A stretch of DNA of 64,000 bases from an uncultured Aliiroseovarius sp. (GCF_947497285.1 NZ_CANMFT010000004.1:124001-188000), one strand, 5' to 3'. Positions 49,008 through 58,653 are shown, counted from the first letter of the stretch. Numbers and translations are program-made. The notes: generated by a model not told the origin, from the sequence alone.

Positions 49008-49547
49008 TCAGTCGCCCGCCAACTTCCGCACCTGCTGCGCAAGCCAGTTCAGGTCGTCATCTTCGATCCCAAGTTCGTTCAGGTGGGCAGCAGTGTTGTA
49101 AAGGTATTCTGTGTTCGGACCACGCCCGCCGATCGCTTGTGCGATTATCCGTGCTTGTTCTTCCAAATCGATTTGGCAGTATTGCACGTGGTGTGGATCG
49201 ATCACATAGGTGACGGCCTCGACCTCTCGGCCATCGCGCAGCGAGATCTTCAGCTTTTTTTCAAGATAGGCCGAGGAGACAAGTTCGCGCTCGCGCAGAT
49301 CGGCCAGTGCCTGATCATGGCTTTTCGGGCAGGCACGAAAGGCGAGACCCTGGCATTGTGCGGCCTCCATTTCGTCCAGCGCAAGGACAAGTCCGGGGTT
49401 GTCCACGGTTCCGCGATGGTGAATGGATCTCATGCAAAAGCTGCGGTGAAAGCCCGGCAGACTGGCCACAACTGCTTCGGTATGGGCAAACCCTGGGTTC
49501 CACATCAATGACCCATACCCGAAAACCCATAGATCCTGTCTGCTCAT
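49008..49547 (-). CDS. chaC: gamma-glutamylcyclotransferase, ChaC type
   Basis: A 179-residue protein with the opening FGYGSLMWNPGF, the substrate loop of the gamma-glutamylcyclotransferase fold, and a catalytic Glu probably in LALDEMEAAQCQGLAF. ChaC enzymes degrade glutathione to 5-oxoproline and Cys-Gly. It lies upstream of the ExbB-like gene on the same strand with an 80-base gap, and it shares a 71-base divergent promoter region with the DUF2125 gene. Confidence 0.92.
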   Translation of the reverse strand: MSRQDLWVFGYGSLMWNPGFAHTEAVVASLPGFHRSFCMRSIHHRGTVDNPGLVLALDEMEAAQCQGLAFRACPKSHDQALADLRERELVSSAYLEKKLKISLRDGREVEAVTYVIDPHHVQYCQIDLEEQARIIAQAIGGRGPNTEYLYNTAAHLNELGIEDDDLNWLAQQVRKLAGD

Positions 49548-49560
49548 TTCACTCGCTCTT

Positions 49561-49600
49561 CGTCACGTGCCGCTTTAAATACGCCAATAAGCACGTGACG
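49561..49600. promoter_or_regulatory. 10-base inverted repeat, each arm with CACGTG
   Basis: CGTCACGTGC and GCACGTGACG are exact reverse complements separated by 20 bases. Each arm contains the palindrome CACGTG, with centres 28 bases apart. The repeat fills the 71-base gap between the divergent chaC and DUF2125 starts, so it is well placed to be a shared operator. Confidence 0.6.
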
Positions 49601-49618
49601 TGACAAGAGGAAAGTGTG

Positions 49619-50620
49619 ATGCGCAGATTGATCGTAATAACGCTGGTATTGGCGGGGCTTTGGGCCGGGTATTGGTATGTCGGCGCGCGCGCCACAGAAG
49701 GGGCCTTTGCGGCGTGGATCAAGGATCGGCAGGCTGACGGCTGGGTCGCGGAGGTCAGCGACCTGTCAACACGCGGGTTTCCCAACCGGTTCGACACTGT
49801 CTTCACCGGGTTAGAGCTGGCCGACCCCGATACGGGACTGGCATGGGCCGCGCCCGAATTCCAGATCCTGGCGCTGTCCTACAAGCCCTATCACGTGATT
49901 GCCGCCTGGCCCGGAGAGCAAATTCTGTCAACGCCCCAACAGCGGATCACGATCTCCGCCTTGGATTTGAAGGGGTCGCTGGTTGTCGATCCGACGCCCG
50001 CGTTGACGCTGGACCGCAGCTCGATTGTCATCGAAGGGCTGACCATGACATCATCTGCCGGATGGACATCGTCGCTTGTGCATGGGCAACTGGCGACCCG
50101 TCGGGATACCGAGGGAGAGAACCGCCACGATATTCACTTCGAGGCTTCGGATCTGACGCCTGCGTCTTCCTTCATCCGAAATCTCGATACCGATGACGTA
50201 TTACCACCGGTCTTCGAAGGGGTGTCGCTTGACGCCAACGTCACGTTTTCGGCCCCATGGGACCGCAGCGCGATCGAGGATGCCCGCCCTCAGGTTACGC
50301 GGATCGACCTGTCGTCCTTCGTGGCAAAATGGGGCGAGCTTGAACTCGCCATGGCAGGCGCCGTGGACGTAGACGCGCGGGGCAATCCATCAGGCAATGT
50401 GACCGTCAAGGCCCGCAACTGGCGACAGATGATCCAGCTTGCCGAAGCATCTGGTGCGCTGGCGCCAGAGCTGGTGTCAACCGTGACCGGCGCCCTGCAA
50501 TTCGTCGCAGGCCTGTCGGGCAACAGTGAAACGCTGGATGTGCCACTGCGCCTGTCTGGTGGCACGGTCTTTCTTGGGCCGGTTCCAGTTGGCCGCGCAC
50601 CGGTTCTTGTAATCCGGTAA
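49619..50620 (+). CDS. DUF2125 domain-containing protein
   Basis: A 333-residue protein with an N-terminal membrane anchor or signal (RRLIVITLVLAGLWAGYWYVG) and a long beta-rich exported part. The sequence WIKDRQADGWVAEVSDLSTRGFPNRFD fits the start of the DUF2125 family, and FETLELAD-type strands recur. It resembles an AsmA-like periplasmic lipid-transfer fold only loosely. AGAGGA precedes the ATG. Function unknown. Confidence 0.85.
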   Translation: MRRLIVITLVLAGLWAGYWYVGARATEGAFAAWIKDRQADGWVAEVSDLSTRGFPNRFDTVFTGLELADPDTGLAWAAPEFQILALSYKPYHVIAAWPGEQILSTPQQRITISALDLKGSLVVDPTPALTLDRSSIVIEGLTMTSSAGWTSSLVHGQLATRRDTEGENRHDIHFEASDLTPASSFIRNLDTDDVLPPVFEGVSLDANVTFSAPWDRSAIEDARPQVTRIDLSSFVAKWGELELAMAGAVDVDARGNPSGNVTVKARNWRQMIQLAEASGALAPELVSTVTGALQFVAGLSGNSETLDVPLRLSGGTVFLGPVPVGRAPVLVIR

Positions 50621-50622
50621 AC

Positions 50623-51444
50623 TTAGCGGCAATACGCGCCGCTACGATACCGCGCTGTGTCCAGATGCAAATGGTCCTGATGATATCGATCTGCATTTGG
50701 GCCAAGCACCGTTCCAAACGGCCCGCAAGCCGCCTTGTGCATCGACTTGAGCACTTTGCCCTGAACCGGGTCACGCCACCCTTTGAGCACCGAAATTTCG
50801 GCCCCGTTTTTCAAACGCACCGCCGCGATGTCCAACGCGCGACCCTTGCCGTGCTCGCTGATTTTTGCGCCAGACTTGTTGTTGCGCGTGCGGCAGGCAT
50901 AATGCGCCACAACCCGTAGCGAAGACGGTCCACCACCCAGCCGACCAACGGCGGGGAAGACGCCCGTTCGCACCCAGTTGTTCAGCGCCTTTGCCGTGGT
51001 GCAATCCATTACCGCAGCCTGGCTGAGCTTGACGCCAGACACTTCGGTCACGCGCACAGGATCGGCGACACCACAGCCGCGGATCTTGCCGGGGATCGCC
51101 GAGACGGCTTGGCCTTTGATCTCGTTCACGCCACATACGCGGCCCTTGCGCCCAACATTCGCTGGCGCGGGCATGGATGCGGCGACCTTGCGGGAAAAGC
51201 CTTTGGGCCGTTTGTTGGGGCGCAGCGAACGTGCGACGGCAAGGCGTGTCGGGGCCGCCACTGCTGCTGCCAGCTGCGCGCCACTGGTCGCGATGACTCC
51301 TTGGTTGCTTGCCGGGCGCGGCGTCGGTCTGAGCGAACTGTCAGGCGGCGCGCTCATGGCCGTGGTCGAAAACATCGCGGCCAGAACCACCCCGCCAAGG
51401 GATCGCTTCAACACAGCCCGAACACCAAAACCGATTACCCTCAT
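50623..51444 (-). CDS. extensin-like (DUF882/D,D-peptidase-type) exported protein
   Basis: A 273-residue protein with a signal peptide (RSLGGVVLAAMFSTTAMSA), a linker rich in Pro and Arg, then an extensin-like C-terminal domain. The core reads CGVNEIKGQAV, then VMDCTTAKALNNW, HYACRTRNNKSGAKISEHG and ALDIAAVRL, and HKAACGPFGTVLGPNADRYHQDHLHLD. The SEHGKGRALDIA and HQDHLHLD motifs are metal-site patterns of D-Ala-D-Ala peptidases of the MepA/VanY kind, so a peptidoglycan role is likely. AGGAG lies 6 bases before the ATG. Family label is by recall. Confidence 0.85.
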   Translation of the reverse strand: MRVIGFGVRAVLKRSLGGVVLAAMFSTTAMSAPPDSSLRPTPRPASNQGVIATSGAQLAAAVAAPTRLAVARSLRPNKRPKGFSRKVAASMPAPANVGRKGRVCGVNEIKGQAVSAIPGKIRGCGVADPVRVTEVSGVKLSQAAVMDCTTAKALNNWVRTGVFPAVGRLGGGPSSLRVVAHYACRTRNNKSGAKISEHGKGRALDIAAVRLKNGAEISVLKGWRDPVQGKVLKSMHKAACGPFGTVLGPNADRYHQDHLHLDTARYRSGAYCR

Positions 51445-51495
51445 TACTGCTCCTTCACACATGCTCTTCGCGGTCGAACGCACTTGTGGTGCGGC

Positions 51496-52413
51496 CTAGT
51501 CGTGTTTGCCGGACCGCCCGAAATCGGGCGCGTCGGTGTCTTGCCCGGCTTCGATAATACCACGGCGAATGGCACGGGTTCGAGTGAAATAGTCAAACAG
51601 CTCTTCGCCATCACCGGTGCGAATGGCGCGTTGCAGGGCGAAAAGCTCTTCCGTGAACCGGCCCAAGATCTCTAACGTCGCGTCCTTATTGTTTAAAAAC
51701 ACATCACGCCACATGGTCGGGTCTGAAGCAGCGATACGCGTAAAGTCGCGAAAACCCGCCGCCGAATACTTGATGACCTCGCTGTCGGTCACGCGCGACA
51801 AGTCATCTGCAACGCCCACCATGGTATAGGCAATCAGGTGCGGCGTGTGACTGGTGACAGCCAGAACAAGGTCGTGATGGTCTGCATCCATCACGTCAAC
51901 ATTGGCACCCAGCCCCTGCCAGAACGCGGTCAACCGGTCGGTGGCGGCTTGGGGTGTGCCGTTGGGGATCAGGATGCACCAACGGTTGTCGAACAGTTCG
52001 GCAAAGCCGGATCGAGGGCCGCTGTGCTCGGTCCCAGCCAAGGGATGGCCCGGGATGAAATGCACGTGATCGGGCAAATGCGGCGCAACGGTTTCGATCA
52101 CCGCGCGCTTGACCGACCCGACATCTGTCAGAGTGGCCCCTTCGCCAAGCTTGGGTCCGATTTCCGAAGCGACGCCATCCATCGCACCGACGGGCACGGC
52201 AAGGACAACCAGATCCGCCCCGTCGACGGCCTCGGCGGCGGTGTCGACAATGCGGTCGCAAAACCCAAGTTCGCGCGCAGCGTCACGGGTTTCAACCGAA
52301 CGTGCGGTTCCGACAATCTCGCCCGCCAAGCCAGCGCGACGCATCGCATGGGCCATCGAAGACGCGATCAGACCCAGACCGATCAAGGCGACACGGTTGT
52401 AGATGACGCTCAT
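51496..52413 (-). CDS. tyrA: prephenate/arogenate dehydrogenase
   Basis: A 305-residue NAD(P)-dependent enzyme of tyrosine synthesis that oxidatively decarboxylates prephenate or arogenate. The nucleotide motif is [17 protein letters not shown], followed by [12 protein letters not shown] and the catalytic-region [25 protein letters not shown] is also typical. There is no chorismate mutase part, so it is the monofunctional form (TyrA or TyrC). Its start overlaps the hisC stop by 4 bases. Confidence 0.93.
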   Translation of the reverse strand: MSVIYNRVALIGLGLIASSMAHAMRRAGLAGEIVGTARSVETRDAARELGFCDRIVDTAAEAVDGADLVVLAVPVGAMDGVASEIGPKLGEGATLTDVGSVKRAVIETVAPHLPDHVHFIPGHPLAGTEHSGPRSGFAELFDNRWCILIPNGTPQAATDRLTAFWQGLGANVDVMDADHHDLVLAVTSHTPHLIAYTMVGVADDLSRVTDSEVIKYSAAGFRDFTRIAASDPTMWRDVFLNNKDATLEILGRFTEELFALQRAIRTGDGEELFDYFTRTRAIRRGIIEAGQDTDAPDFGRSGKHD

Positions 52414-53549
52414 GTACCCTCCCCTTCCTCAAGCCTGTCTTCTTCCAGCAGCATCAACTTGGACCCCGGCGCGCCGCCTTTGAAGCGACCGATCATATGC
52501 GCCACCCGGCGACAGGACGCTTCGTCGCCAACCGTGATACGCAGGCAGTTGGGCAGGCCATAGCCGCCAACCTTGCGCACGATGATCCCTTGTTCTTGCA
52601 AGTAGGTGTTACAGGTCGAAGCCTCGTCCTCGCTGGCAAAGCGCGCCAGAATGAAGTTGGTGCAAGACGTGTCTGACGGCACACCAAATTCGGCCAGGGT
52701 TTCGGCCAGCCAGGACCGCAGCCGCGTATTTTCACGCAGACAGCGCGTGGCATGATCCCGGTCGCGCAACGCAGCTTCGGCCGCGGCAAGCTGAGGCATC
52801 GACAGGTTAAACGGACCCCGCACCCGGTTCAACACGTCGATCACGTCGGACGCGCCATACCCCCAACCGATCCGCAGCCCACCCAAGCCATACATCTTAG
52901 AAAACGTGCGCGTCATGAAGACGTTTTCGTATTTGGAGACCAGCGACGCCTCTCCATCAAAGCCGTCGACATATTCCGCGTAAGCTGCGTCCAAAACCAA
53001 CAACACGTGATCGGGCAATTCGCGGGCAAGGCGCGCGAGCTCTCCGTGGCTTACCATCGTGGCCGTCGGATTGCCCGGATTGGTAACGAACACCAAACTG
53101 GTTTTGTCAGTCACACCTTTCAGGATTTCATCGACATCGACCATGCGTTCACGTTCCGGCACCATGACCGGTGTCGCACCTGCCGCCAACGCCGAGATCC
53201 GGTACATCGAAAAGCCATGCTCTGTGTGAATCACTTCAGTGCCCGGGCCCGAATAGGCTTGGCACAGGAACGTGATCACCTCGTCCGATCCGACACCGCA
53301 GATGATGCGATCAGGGTCCAATCCGTGGAAATCGCCAATGGCTTGACGCAGTGCGCCGTGATCCGTGTTCGGATAGCGATGCAGTTCGTGCCCGGCGCGC
53401 TGGAAGGCTTCGACTGCGTGCGGGCTTGGCCCGAACGGGTTTTCGTTCGAGCTTAGCTTGATGACATTGGCAATGCCGTCCACCGTCGAGGCGCCGCCCA
53501 CATAGGGCGTGATCTGCATGATCCCCGGCTGGGGTATGATCTTGGCCAT
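52410..53549 (-). CDS. hisC: histidinol-phosphate aminotransferase
   Basis: A 379-residue PLP aminotransferase. Motifs include [13 protein letters not shown] near 28-40, [25 protein letters not shown], the Asp in [10 protein letters not shown] and the PLP lysine in [16 protein letters not shown]. Members of this branch may also act on phenylalanine or tyrosine precursors, and the coupling to tyrA makes that plausible here. The ATG lies in the operon head, with no strong Shine-Dalgarno. Confidence 0.93.
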   Translation of the reverse strand: MAKIIPQPGIMQITPYVGGASTVDGIANVIKLSSNENPFGPSPHAVEAFQRAGHELHRYPNTDHGALRQAIGDFHGLDPDRIICGVGSDEVITFLCQAYSGPGTEVIHTEHGFSMYRISALAAGATPVMVPERERMVDVDEILKGVTDKTSLVFVTNPGNPTATMVSHGELARLARELPDHVLLVLDAAYAEYVDGFDGEASLVSKYENVFMTRTFSKMYGLGGLRIGWGYGASDVIDVLNRVRGPFNLSMPQLAAAEAALRDRDHATRCLRENTRLRSWLAETLAEFGVPSDTSCTNFILARFASEDEASTCNTYLQEQGIIVRKVGGYGLPNCLRITVGDEASCRRVAHMIGRFKGGAPGSKLMLLEEDRLEEGEGT

Positions 53550-53677
53550 GAGGATGCTCCTTTGTCGAGTGATGTAGCGCGGTCACCAGACCCTGCAAAG
53601 CACGAAAGCAACGCGGCGAGAATTGTGCCCCGCGCTGAGGCTTCACTGCATCTGCGATTTCCAGCAACGCAAAAAGA

Positions 53678-53702
53678 AACCCGCCCAGATCCTGGGCGGG
53701 TT
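53678..53702 (-). terminator. Rho-independent terminator of rpsD
   Basis: AACCCGCCCAG and CTGGGCGGGTT pair perfectly with an ATC loop. On the minus strand the stem is followed by TCTTTTTGCG. It lies 30 bases beyond the rpsD stop. Confidence 0.93.
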
Positions 53703-53731
53703 CCAAAACACTGCGATGTTGCAAGACTAGC

Positions 53732-54352
53732 TTAGTTTTTCGCGTAGAATTCGACGACCAGGTTCGGTTCCATCACAACCGGATACGGCACATCCGACAG
53801 GCCGGGAGTCCGGGTGAAAGTGGCGGTCAGTTTCGAATGGTCAACGTCCATATAGTCCGGCACGTCACGCTCGGGCAGTTGAACCGCTTCCAGAATGGAT
53901 GCCATTTGCTTCGAACGATCACGCACTTCGATCACGTCGCCTTCTTGCACGCGATAGGACGGGATGTTCACTTTCTTGCCGTTCACACGCACGTGGCCGT
54001 GGTTGACGAACTGACGGGCTGCAAACACGGTCGGCACAAATTTGGCGCGGTAGACAACAGCGTCAAGGCGGCGTTCCAGCAGACCAATCAGGTTTTCACC
54101 GGTGTCGCCTTTGACACGCTCGGCTTCACCATAGATGCGGCGGAATTGTTTTTCGGTCAGGTCGCCGTAGTAGCCTTTCAGCTTCTGCTTGGCGCGCAGC
54201 TGCAGACCGAAATCCGACAGTTTGCCCTTACGACGCTGGCCGTGTTGGCCGGGGCCGTATTCGCGACGGTTTACCGGCGATTTCGGGCGACCCCAGATGT
54301 TTTCGCCCATGCGGCGATCAATTTTGTACTTGGCAGACGTGCGTTTGGTCAC
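53732..54352 (-). CDS. rpsD: 30S ribosomal protein S4
   Basis: A 206-residue small-subunit assembly protein that binds 16S rRNA. It contains the S4 RNA-binding domain ([20 protein letters not shown], then [20 protein letters not shown] near 115-140). The start is a GTG (GTGACCAAACGC), with AAGGAG 8 bases before it. The gene stands alone between terminators, as is common in alphaproteobacteria. Confidence 0.98.
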   Translation of the reverse strand: MTKRTSAKYKIDRRMGENIWGRPKSPVNRREYGPGQHGQRRKGKLSDFGLQLRAKQKLKGYYGDLTEKQFRRIYGEAERVKGDTGENLIGLLERRLDAVVYRAKFVPTVFAARQFVNHGHVRVNGKKVNIPSYRVQEGDVIEVRDRSKQMASILEAVQLPERDVPDYMDVDHSKLTATFTRTPGLSDVPYPVVMEPNLVVEFYAKN

Positions 54353-54517
54353 GGCTGGTCTCCTTCATAAAGATATCGAAGGGCGTTGTCCTTTGGCCGA
54401 AGCCCGACAGGCATCCCTTCGCAGGGGCCACCAACACCAATGAAAACCGGCCCCTCGCGGGACCGGATTGAGGGCTTATAACGCCATGAGTGAGGGAGTC
54501 AACGCCCCCGGCAGAAC

Positions 54518-55579
54518 TTATGCCACGTGACCGCGCAGAATTGCCGTTTCGCCCTTGTTCAGACTACGTCGCGCAAAAGCGCCGTAGGCCATGGGGTCGT
54601 AGTCAAGAAGCGGAAAAATCTCGAGCAACCGGGCGCGTTGGCCCGCGTCGAGCATTTCAAGATCGGTATTGGCCGGGTGAAAGCTTTCGGTCGGCACGCC
54701 ATTGGCCCAGACGACTTCGTGGTGTTCCAAAAGCACGTGGCAATAAACAACCTCTTTTGCCAGGCGATCGACCACCACGCGACGTTCATCCACCAGATCA
54801 CGGGCGGATACCAAAACCTCGTCTTCGTTGAACAGGTCGCGCGCACGCGCACCGGTGATCAAAAGCTGGTGCTCTGGCGAAACGAGAAGATCCTCATCGG
54901 GTTGGCCCGAGCAAATCGCGCCGGCGCGCAGTCGGATTGGCCGCAGTTCGGGCATGGCAAACAGGCGCGCGCCAGAAATTCGGCGCCGTCCGACCCACAA
55001 CACTTTCTGTGCGCCGTTGTCGCGTGTTTGAACGATGTCGCCTTCGGACAGGTGCTCGACCAGCGCTTCACCGTCGGCGGTCCGCAACCGGGTTCCCGGC
55101 GTGAAACAGATAACCCCTGTCGGCTGGTCGCTCAACCGGTTGACATAGCTAGGTTCCATTGAAGCGCGCACCACCCACAACTCGGTGTCGGACGGCGGCA
55201 TTTGACCGACGAACATCAACAAGGGCTGCCTGCTTTTCGCATCAATCAATGACGCTATATAGCTGGCGTGACCGTCGGTGACTTCGAAGCCCATGTTCAA
55301 CCGTGTGCTGTCAACCTCATGCGCCTCAATGGGTTGGGCCGGGTCCATCGCGGCCCCGACCAGGTTCTGCACCATATACGCCGCTCGACGACGCAGATCC
55401 TCTTCATCGCTAGTAGCCTCAAGGTCCAGAACTTCACGAGGCCCATCAACGCGCAACGGTTTCCCCGTCCAGCGCCAGCTTGCCCCGACACCAAGAGAGG
55501 CCACCGGTGCGCCCGGCAAACCATCCACTTCTGTCTGCGCCCATGAAATGACAAACGTGCCACGATAGCCCGTCTTCAT
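54518..55579 (-). CDS. Hint-domain (Hedgehog/intein-type) protein
   Basis: A 353-residue protein without a signal peptide. Residues 1-155 are an unfamiliar domain with RGTFVISWAQTEVDGLPG near the start. From C158 (GVICFTPGTRLRTADG) a Hint_2 domain begins: SEGDIVQTRDNG, WVGRR, SPEHQLLI (H237) and HVLLEHHEVVWANGVPTESF. In Hint domains the first Cys attacks the peptide bond before it, and the SPEH His assists. The tail after residue 300 has no partner domain. Whether this protein self-cleaves is unknown. The longer frame start 45 bases upstream is not used. Confidence 0.85.
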   Translation of the reverse strand: MKTGYRGTFVISWAQTEVDGLPGAPVASLGVGASWRWTGKPLRVDGPREVLDLEATSDEEDLRRRAAYMVQNLVGAAMDPAQPIEAHEVDSTRLNMGFEVTDGHASYIASLIDAKSRQPLLMFVGQMPPSDTELWVVRASMEPSYVNRLSDQPTGVICFTPGTRLRTADGEALVEHLSEGDIVQTRDNGAQKVLWVGRRRISGARLFAMPELRPIRLRAGAICSGQPDEDLLVSPEHQLLITGARARDLFNEDEVLVSARDLVDERRVVVDRLAKEVVYCHVLLEHHEVVWANGVPTESFHPANTDLEMLDAGQRARLLEIFPLLDYDPMAYGAFARRSLNKGETAILRGHVA

Positions 55580-55771
55580 GCCTGATACCTGCCATTTTTC
55601 TTTTTGTTTTTTGCAAACTACCACGGGTGATTCGCGTTGTTAAGGCTTTTGTCCCTACCGCGTCGCCCCTGTGCGTGGAATTTTCGATCCAAATTAGGCC
55701 GCGCCAAAGGTCCATTGCCAAGCAAAAGAACTGCTGGTAAGTTTTCTTTACCAATTTTTCAGGAGGCTGAA

Positions 55772-56935
55772 ATGCCCGTCATCACCGAAATCGAAGACCT
55801 GCGCCGCATCTACCAGCGGCGGGTGCCAAAGATGTTTTACGATTATGCGGAAAGCGGCAGTTGGTCCGAGCAGACGTTTCGCGAAAACACTTCGGATTTC
55901 GAAAAGCTTTATTTTCGACAGCGGGTCGCGGTGGATATGGACAACCGCTCCACCCAGACCAAGATGATCGGGCAAGATGTGGCCATGCCCGTCGCGCTTG
56001 CGCCCGTCGGGTTGACCGGGATGCAATGCGCAGATGGTGAGATCAAGGCGGCACGAGCGGCCGAAAAGTTCGGCGTGCCCTTCACGTTGTCCACCATGTC
56101 GATCTGCTCGATTGAGGACGTGGCCGAAAACACCTCTGCGCCGTTCTGGTTTCAGGTCTACACCTTGAAAGATGACGACTTTATGCAGCGGCTGTTTGAC
56201 CGGGCCCGCGCCGCGAATTGCACGGCCATTGTCATCACCGTTGATCTTCAGGTTCTGGGGCAGCGCCACAAGGACTTGAAGAACGGCTTGTCTGCCCCGC
56301 CCAAATTGACCGCAAAATCGGTCGCGAACATGATGACCAAGGTCCAGTGGGGCTTGGGAATGCTGGGCACCAAGCGTCGGTTCTTCGGCAACATTGTCGG
56401 TCACGCACAAGGGGTCGAAGACCCCTCATCGCTTCACACATGGACCGCGCAGGCTTTCGATCCGTCACTGGATTGGGACCGCATTCGACAGTTCAAAAAG
56501 ATGTGGGGCGGTCCGATGATCATCAAGGGGATCATCGAGCCAGCAGACGCGATCGAGGCGGTGAACGCCGGTGCAGATGCGATCATTGTGAGCAACCATG
56601 GCGGGCGCCAGCTTGATGGCGCGCTCAGTTCCATCCGCGCATTGCCCGCTGTGCTTGACGCCGTCGGTGACAAGGTCGAGGTCCATCTGGACAGTGGCAT
56701 CCGGTCAGGACAGGACGTTTTGAAAGCGGTCGCGATGGGCGCCAAGGGCACCTATATCGGCCGCGCATTCACCTATGGCCTGGGCGCGATGGGGGAAGAG
56801 GGTGTCACCAAGGCGTTGGAGGTGATCCACAAAGAGTTGGATATTTCGATGGCGTTCTGCGGTCACACCGACATCTCGACCGTGGATCGTTCAATTCTAC
56901 ACGTGCCAAAAGGGTTCTCAGGCGACTGGGAATAG
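55772..56935 (+). CDS. lldD: L-lactate dehydrogenase (FMN-dependent, LldD type)
   Basis: A 387-residue alpha-hydroxy-acid oxidase that oxidises L-lactate to pyruvate and feeds electrons to the respiratory chain. YDYAESGSWSEQTF is the start region. TVDLQVLGQRHKDLKNGL, then the active-site IIVSNHGGRQLDGALSS (catalytic His and Arg) and DSGIRSGQDVLKA (FMN phosphate) are all present. The start MPVITEIEDLRRIYQ has AGGAGG 6 bases upstream. No lactate permease or lldR lies nearby. A related glycolate or mandelate oxidase is the main alternative. Confidence 0.92.
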   Translation: MPVITEIEDLRRIYQRRVPKMFYDYAESGSWSEQTFRENTSDFEKLYFRQRVAVDMDNRSTQTKMIGQDVAMPVALAPVGLTGMQCADGEIKAARAAEKFGVPFTLSTMSICSIEDVAENTSAPFWFQVYTLKDDDFMQRLFDRARAANCTAIVITVDLQVLGQRHKDLKNGLSAPPKLTAKSVANMMTKVQWGLGMLGTKRRFFGNIVGHAQGVEDPSSLHTWTAQAFDPSLDWDRIRQFKKMWGGPMIIKGIIEPADAIEAVNAGADAIIVSNHGGRQLDGALSSIRALPAVLDAVGDKVEVHLDSGIRSGQDVLKAVAMGAKGTYIGRAFTYGLGAMGEEGVTKALEVIHKELDISMAFCGHTDISTVDRSILHVPKGFSGDWE

Positions 56936-56937
56936 CC

Positions 56938-56959
56938 CGACCCGGAACCAGTTGGGTCG
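56938..56959 (+). terminator. possible terminator after lldD
   Basis: CGACCC and GGGTCG pair around a ten-base loop directly after the lldD stop, followed by CGTTTGGG. The stem is short, so the call is weak. Confidence 0.45.
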
Positions 56960-56985
56960 CGTTTGGGCATCGCCAACCCTCGTTG

Positions 56986-57747
56986 CTAGAAATAGCTGCG
57001 GACCAAGGCGCCTGAAATCAGCGTCCAACCATCCGCAACAACAAAGAACGCCAGCTTGAAGGGCAGCGACACAATCGCGGGTGGCACCATCATCATGCCC
57101 ATCGACATCAGAATGGCCGCGACCACAAGGTCGATGACCAGAAACGGAAGAAACACAAGAAAACCGATCTGAAAGGCGCGCTCGACTTCTGACAGCAAGA
57201 AAGACGGCACCAGCAAAGACATTGGCGCATCAGCACCGACAGTTACGCCCGCTGTTTGCTCACGAAGGGTTGCAAGATGCTCGAAGGTTTCCGGGTCGAT
57301 CCGGTCTGCCATGAAAAGGCGGAAGGGTTCAATCGCGGCCAGAAACGCTGGTTCGATTTCCAGCTTGCCTTCGGAAAACGGCTGGCCACCCTGGGTCCAG
57401 GCCTCAACGAAGACGGGTTCCATAATAAAATAGGTCAAGAACAGCGCAAGGCTGATGATCAACATGTTTGGCGGCGACTGCTGTAGGCCGATCGCCTGTC
57501 TGAGAATAGACAGAACCGTGACGAGAAAGGGGAAGCAGGTGACCATGATGGCCAACCCCGGCACAAGGCTAAGCACCGTGAGCAGAACGAAAATCTGGAT
57601 TGTTCGCGTCGCCAGCGACCCATCATCCCCGAGCGAGATGGAGATGTCCTGCGCACTGGCCTGACCGGAGGCGCCGATCCCAAGCAGGACCGCGAGCACT
57701 ACAGCGCGAAGAAAGAGCGGTGCCATGAGGAACAACCTTTGCTTCAC
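56986..57747 (-). CDS. fliP: flagellar export apparatus protein FliP
   Basis: A 253-residue core membrane component of the flagellar type III export gate. A signal peptide (FLRAVVLAVLLGIGASGQASA) precedes LTVLSLVPGLAIMVTCFPF, then the family motif QSPPNMLIISLALFLTYFIM. FLLSEVERAFQIGFLVFLPFLVIDLVVA and MMMVPPAIVSLPFKL complete the four helices. A GTG start overlaps the fliN stop by 4 bases and is used; an ATG 21 bases inward with AAAGG upstream is an equally fair choice. Confidence 0.95.
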   Translation of the reverse strand: MKQRLFLMAPLFLRAVVLAVLLGIGASGQASAQDISISLGDDGSLATRTIQIFVLLTVLSLVPGLAIMVTCFPFLVTVLSILRQAIGLQQSPPNMLIISLALFLTYFIMEPVFVEAWTQGGQPFSEGKLEIEPAFLAAIEPFRLFMADRIDPETFEHLATLREQTAGVTVGADAPMSLLVPSFLLSEVERAFQIGFLVFLPFLVIDLVVAAILMSMGMMMVPPAIVSLPFKLAFFVVADGWTLISGALVRSYF

Positions 57748-58034
57748 AATCCGGATTTGAGGTCTGCAACTTCGGTCAAACGAACGGCGAGCTGGCCTTG
57801 CGAGTCTCCGGTCAGCTCTTCCAGTTCGCCGCGTGCGATAAGCTGCCCGCCGACATAAAGCTCAACAGGATCGTCGATCTTCTTGTCCAAAGGCAGGACG
57901 GAATCCTGTGCCAGCTGCAAAAGCTCTTGCACTGTCGGGCGTGCGCATCCGACCGAAATCGTGACTTCGATCGGAACTTTGACGAACGGGCTTTTTGCGC
58001 CTTGAGCATCGGTTTCAGGTGCGGGTTCAGCCAT
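57744..58034 (-). CDS. fliN: flagellar motor switch protein FliN
   Basis: A 96-residue C-ring protein with one SpoA domain. It includes KVPIEVTISVGCARPTVQEL, LPLDKKIDDPVELYVGGQL and LIARGELEELTGDSQGQLAVRL, the hallmark FliN pattern. It starts at MAEPAPETD, overlapping the fliH stop by 8 bases. The N-terminal extension is short compared with enteric FliN, as common in this group. Confidence 0.93.
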   Translation of the reverse strand: MAEPAPETDAQGAKSPFVKVPIEVTISVGCARPTVQELLQLAQDSVLPLDKKIDDPVELYVGGQLIARGELEELTGDSQGQLAVRLTEVADLKSGL

Positions 58035-58653
58035 AGTTGAATGCCTTCTCGTTGATGTCATAAACTGCTTCGACGGCATCTTTGATACGGTCGAGCGCCG
58101 AACTCAGGTCTATCCGCCGCTCAGCCGTCGGCGAACGAAGGTAGACCTGACCCTCGGGCAATGTGCTTTCTTCCACGATTTCAAATGGAACCGCATTTGG
58201 GTGCTGCATCAGGTGATCCAAAGCCCCACGGCTGGCGGGTGAAACCAAGACTTGGATAGGTGAATCGGCGGCTTGCTCCGCCATCGGGATCAGCTCTTCG
58301 TTGATCACCTGCCCCAATGCTTCTTGAATGGCTTTTGGAAGAACCGTTTCCACCATCGCAGTCAGCAACGGCTCCAGTGTTCCAAGGACGTGACTTCGTG
58401 CTTCCTGAAAGGTGAACCCTAGATCTTGAAGGTTGCGTGCGAACTCGGCTTCAACGCGTTCTTTTTCGTCGGTATTGGCTTTCGATGCGTCATCCCAGCC
58501 CGCCTGATAGCCCGCGGCATAGCCTTCCAGGCGTTTGCTCTCCAGATCAGCTGCCGTTTGATCTGTATCTGATGAGTGTTCGTTGCCCCGCAGATCACTT
58601 GAAACACGCGCATCTACAGCGCCGAATTCCTCCAAGAACACGCGCGCGCTCAT
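58027..58653 (-). CDS. fliH: flagellar export ATPase regulator, FliH-like
   Basis: A 208-residue protein lying between fliF and fliN. Its middle has a heptad-like region with YAAGYQAGWDDASKANTDEKERVEAEF, the GxxxG-type repeat seen in FliH. The C-terminal part resembles the FliH/YscL domain. Sequence similarity in FliH is weak in general, so much of the call rests on position. It overlaps the fliF stop by 4 bases and the fliN start by 8. Confidence 0.8.
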   Translation of the reverse strand: MSARVFLEEFGAVDARVSSDLRGNEHSSDTDQTAADLESKRLEGYAAGYQAGWDDASKANTDEKERVEAEFARNLQDLGFTFQEARSHVLGTLEPLLTAMVETVLPKAIQEALGQVINEELIPMAEQAADSPIQVLVSPASRGALDHLMQHPNAVPFEIVEESTLPEGQVYLRSPTAERRIDLSSALDRIKDAVEAVYDINEKAFNYG

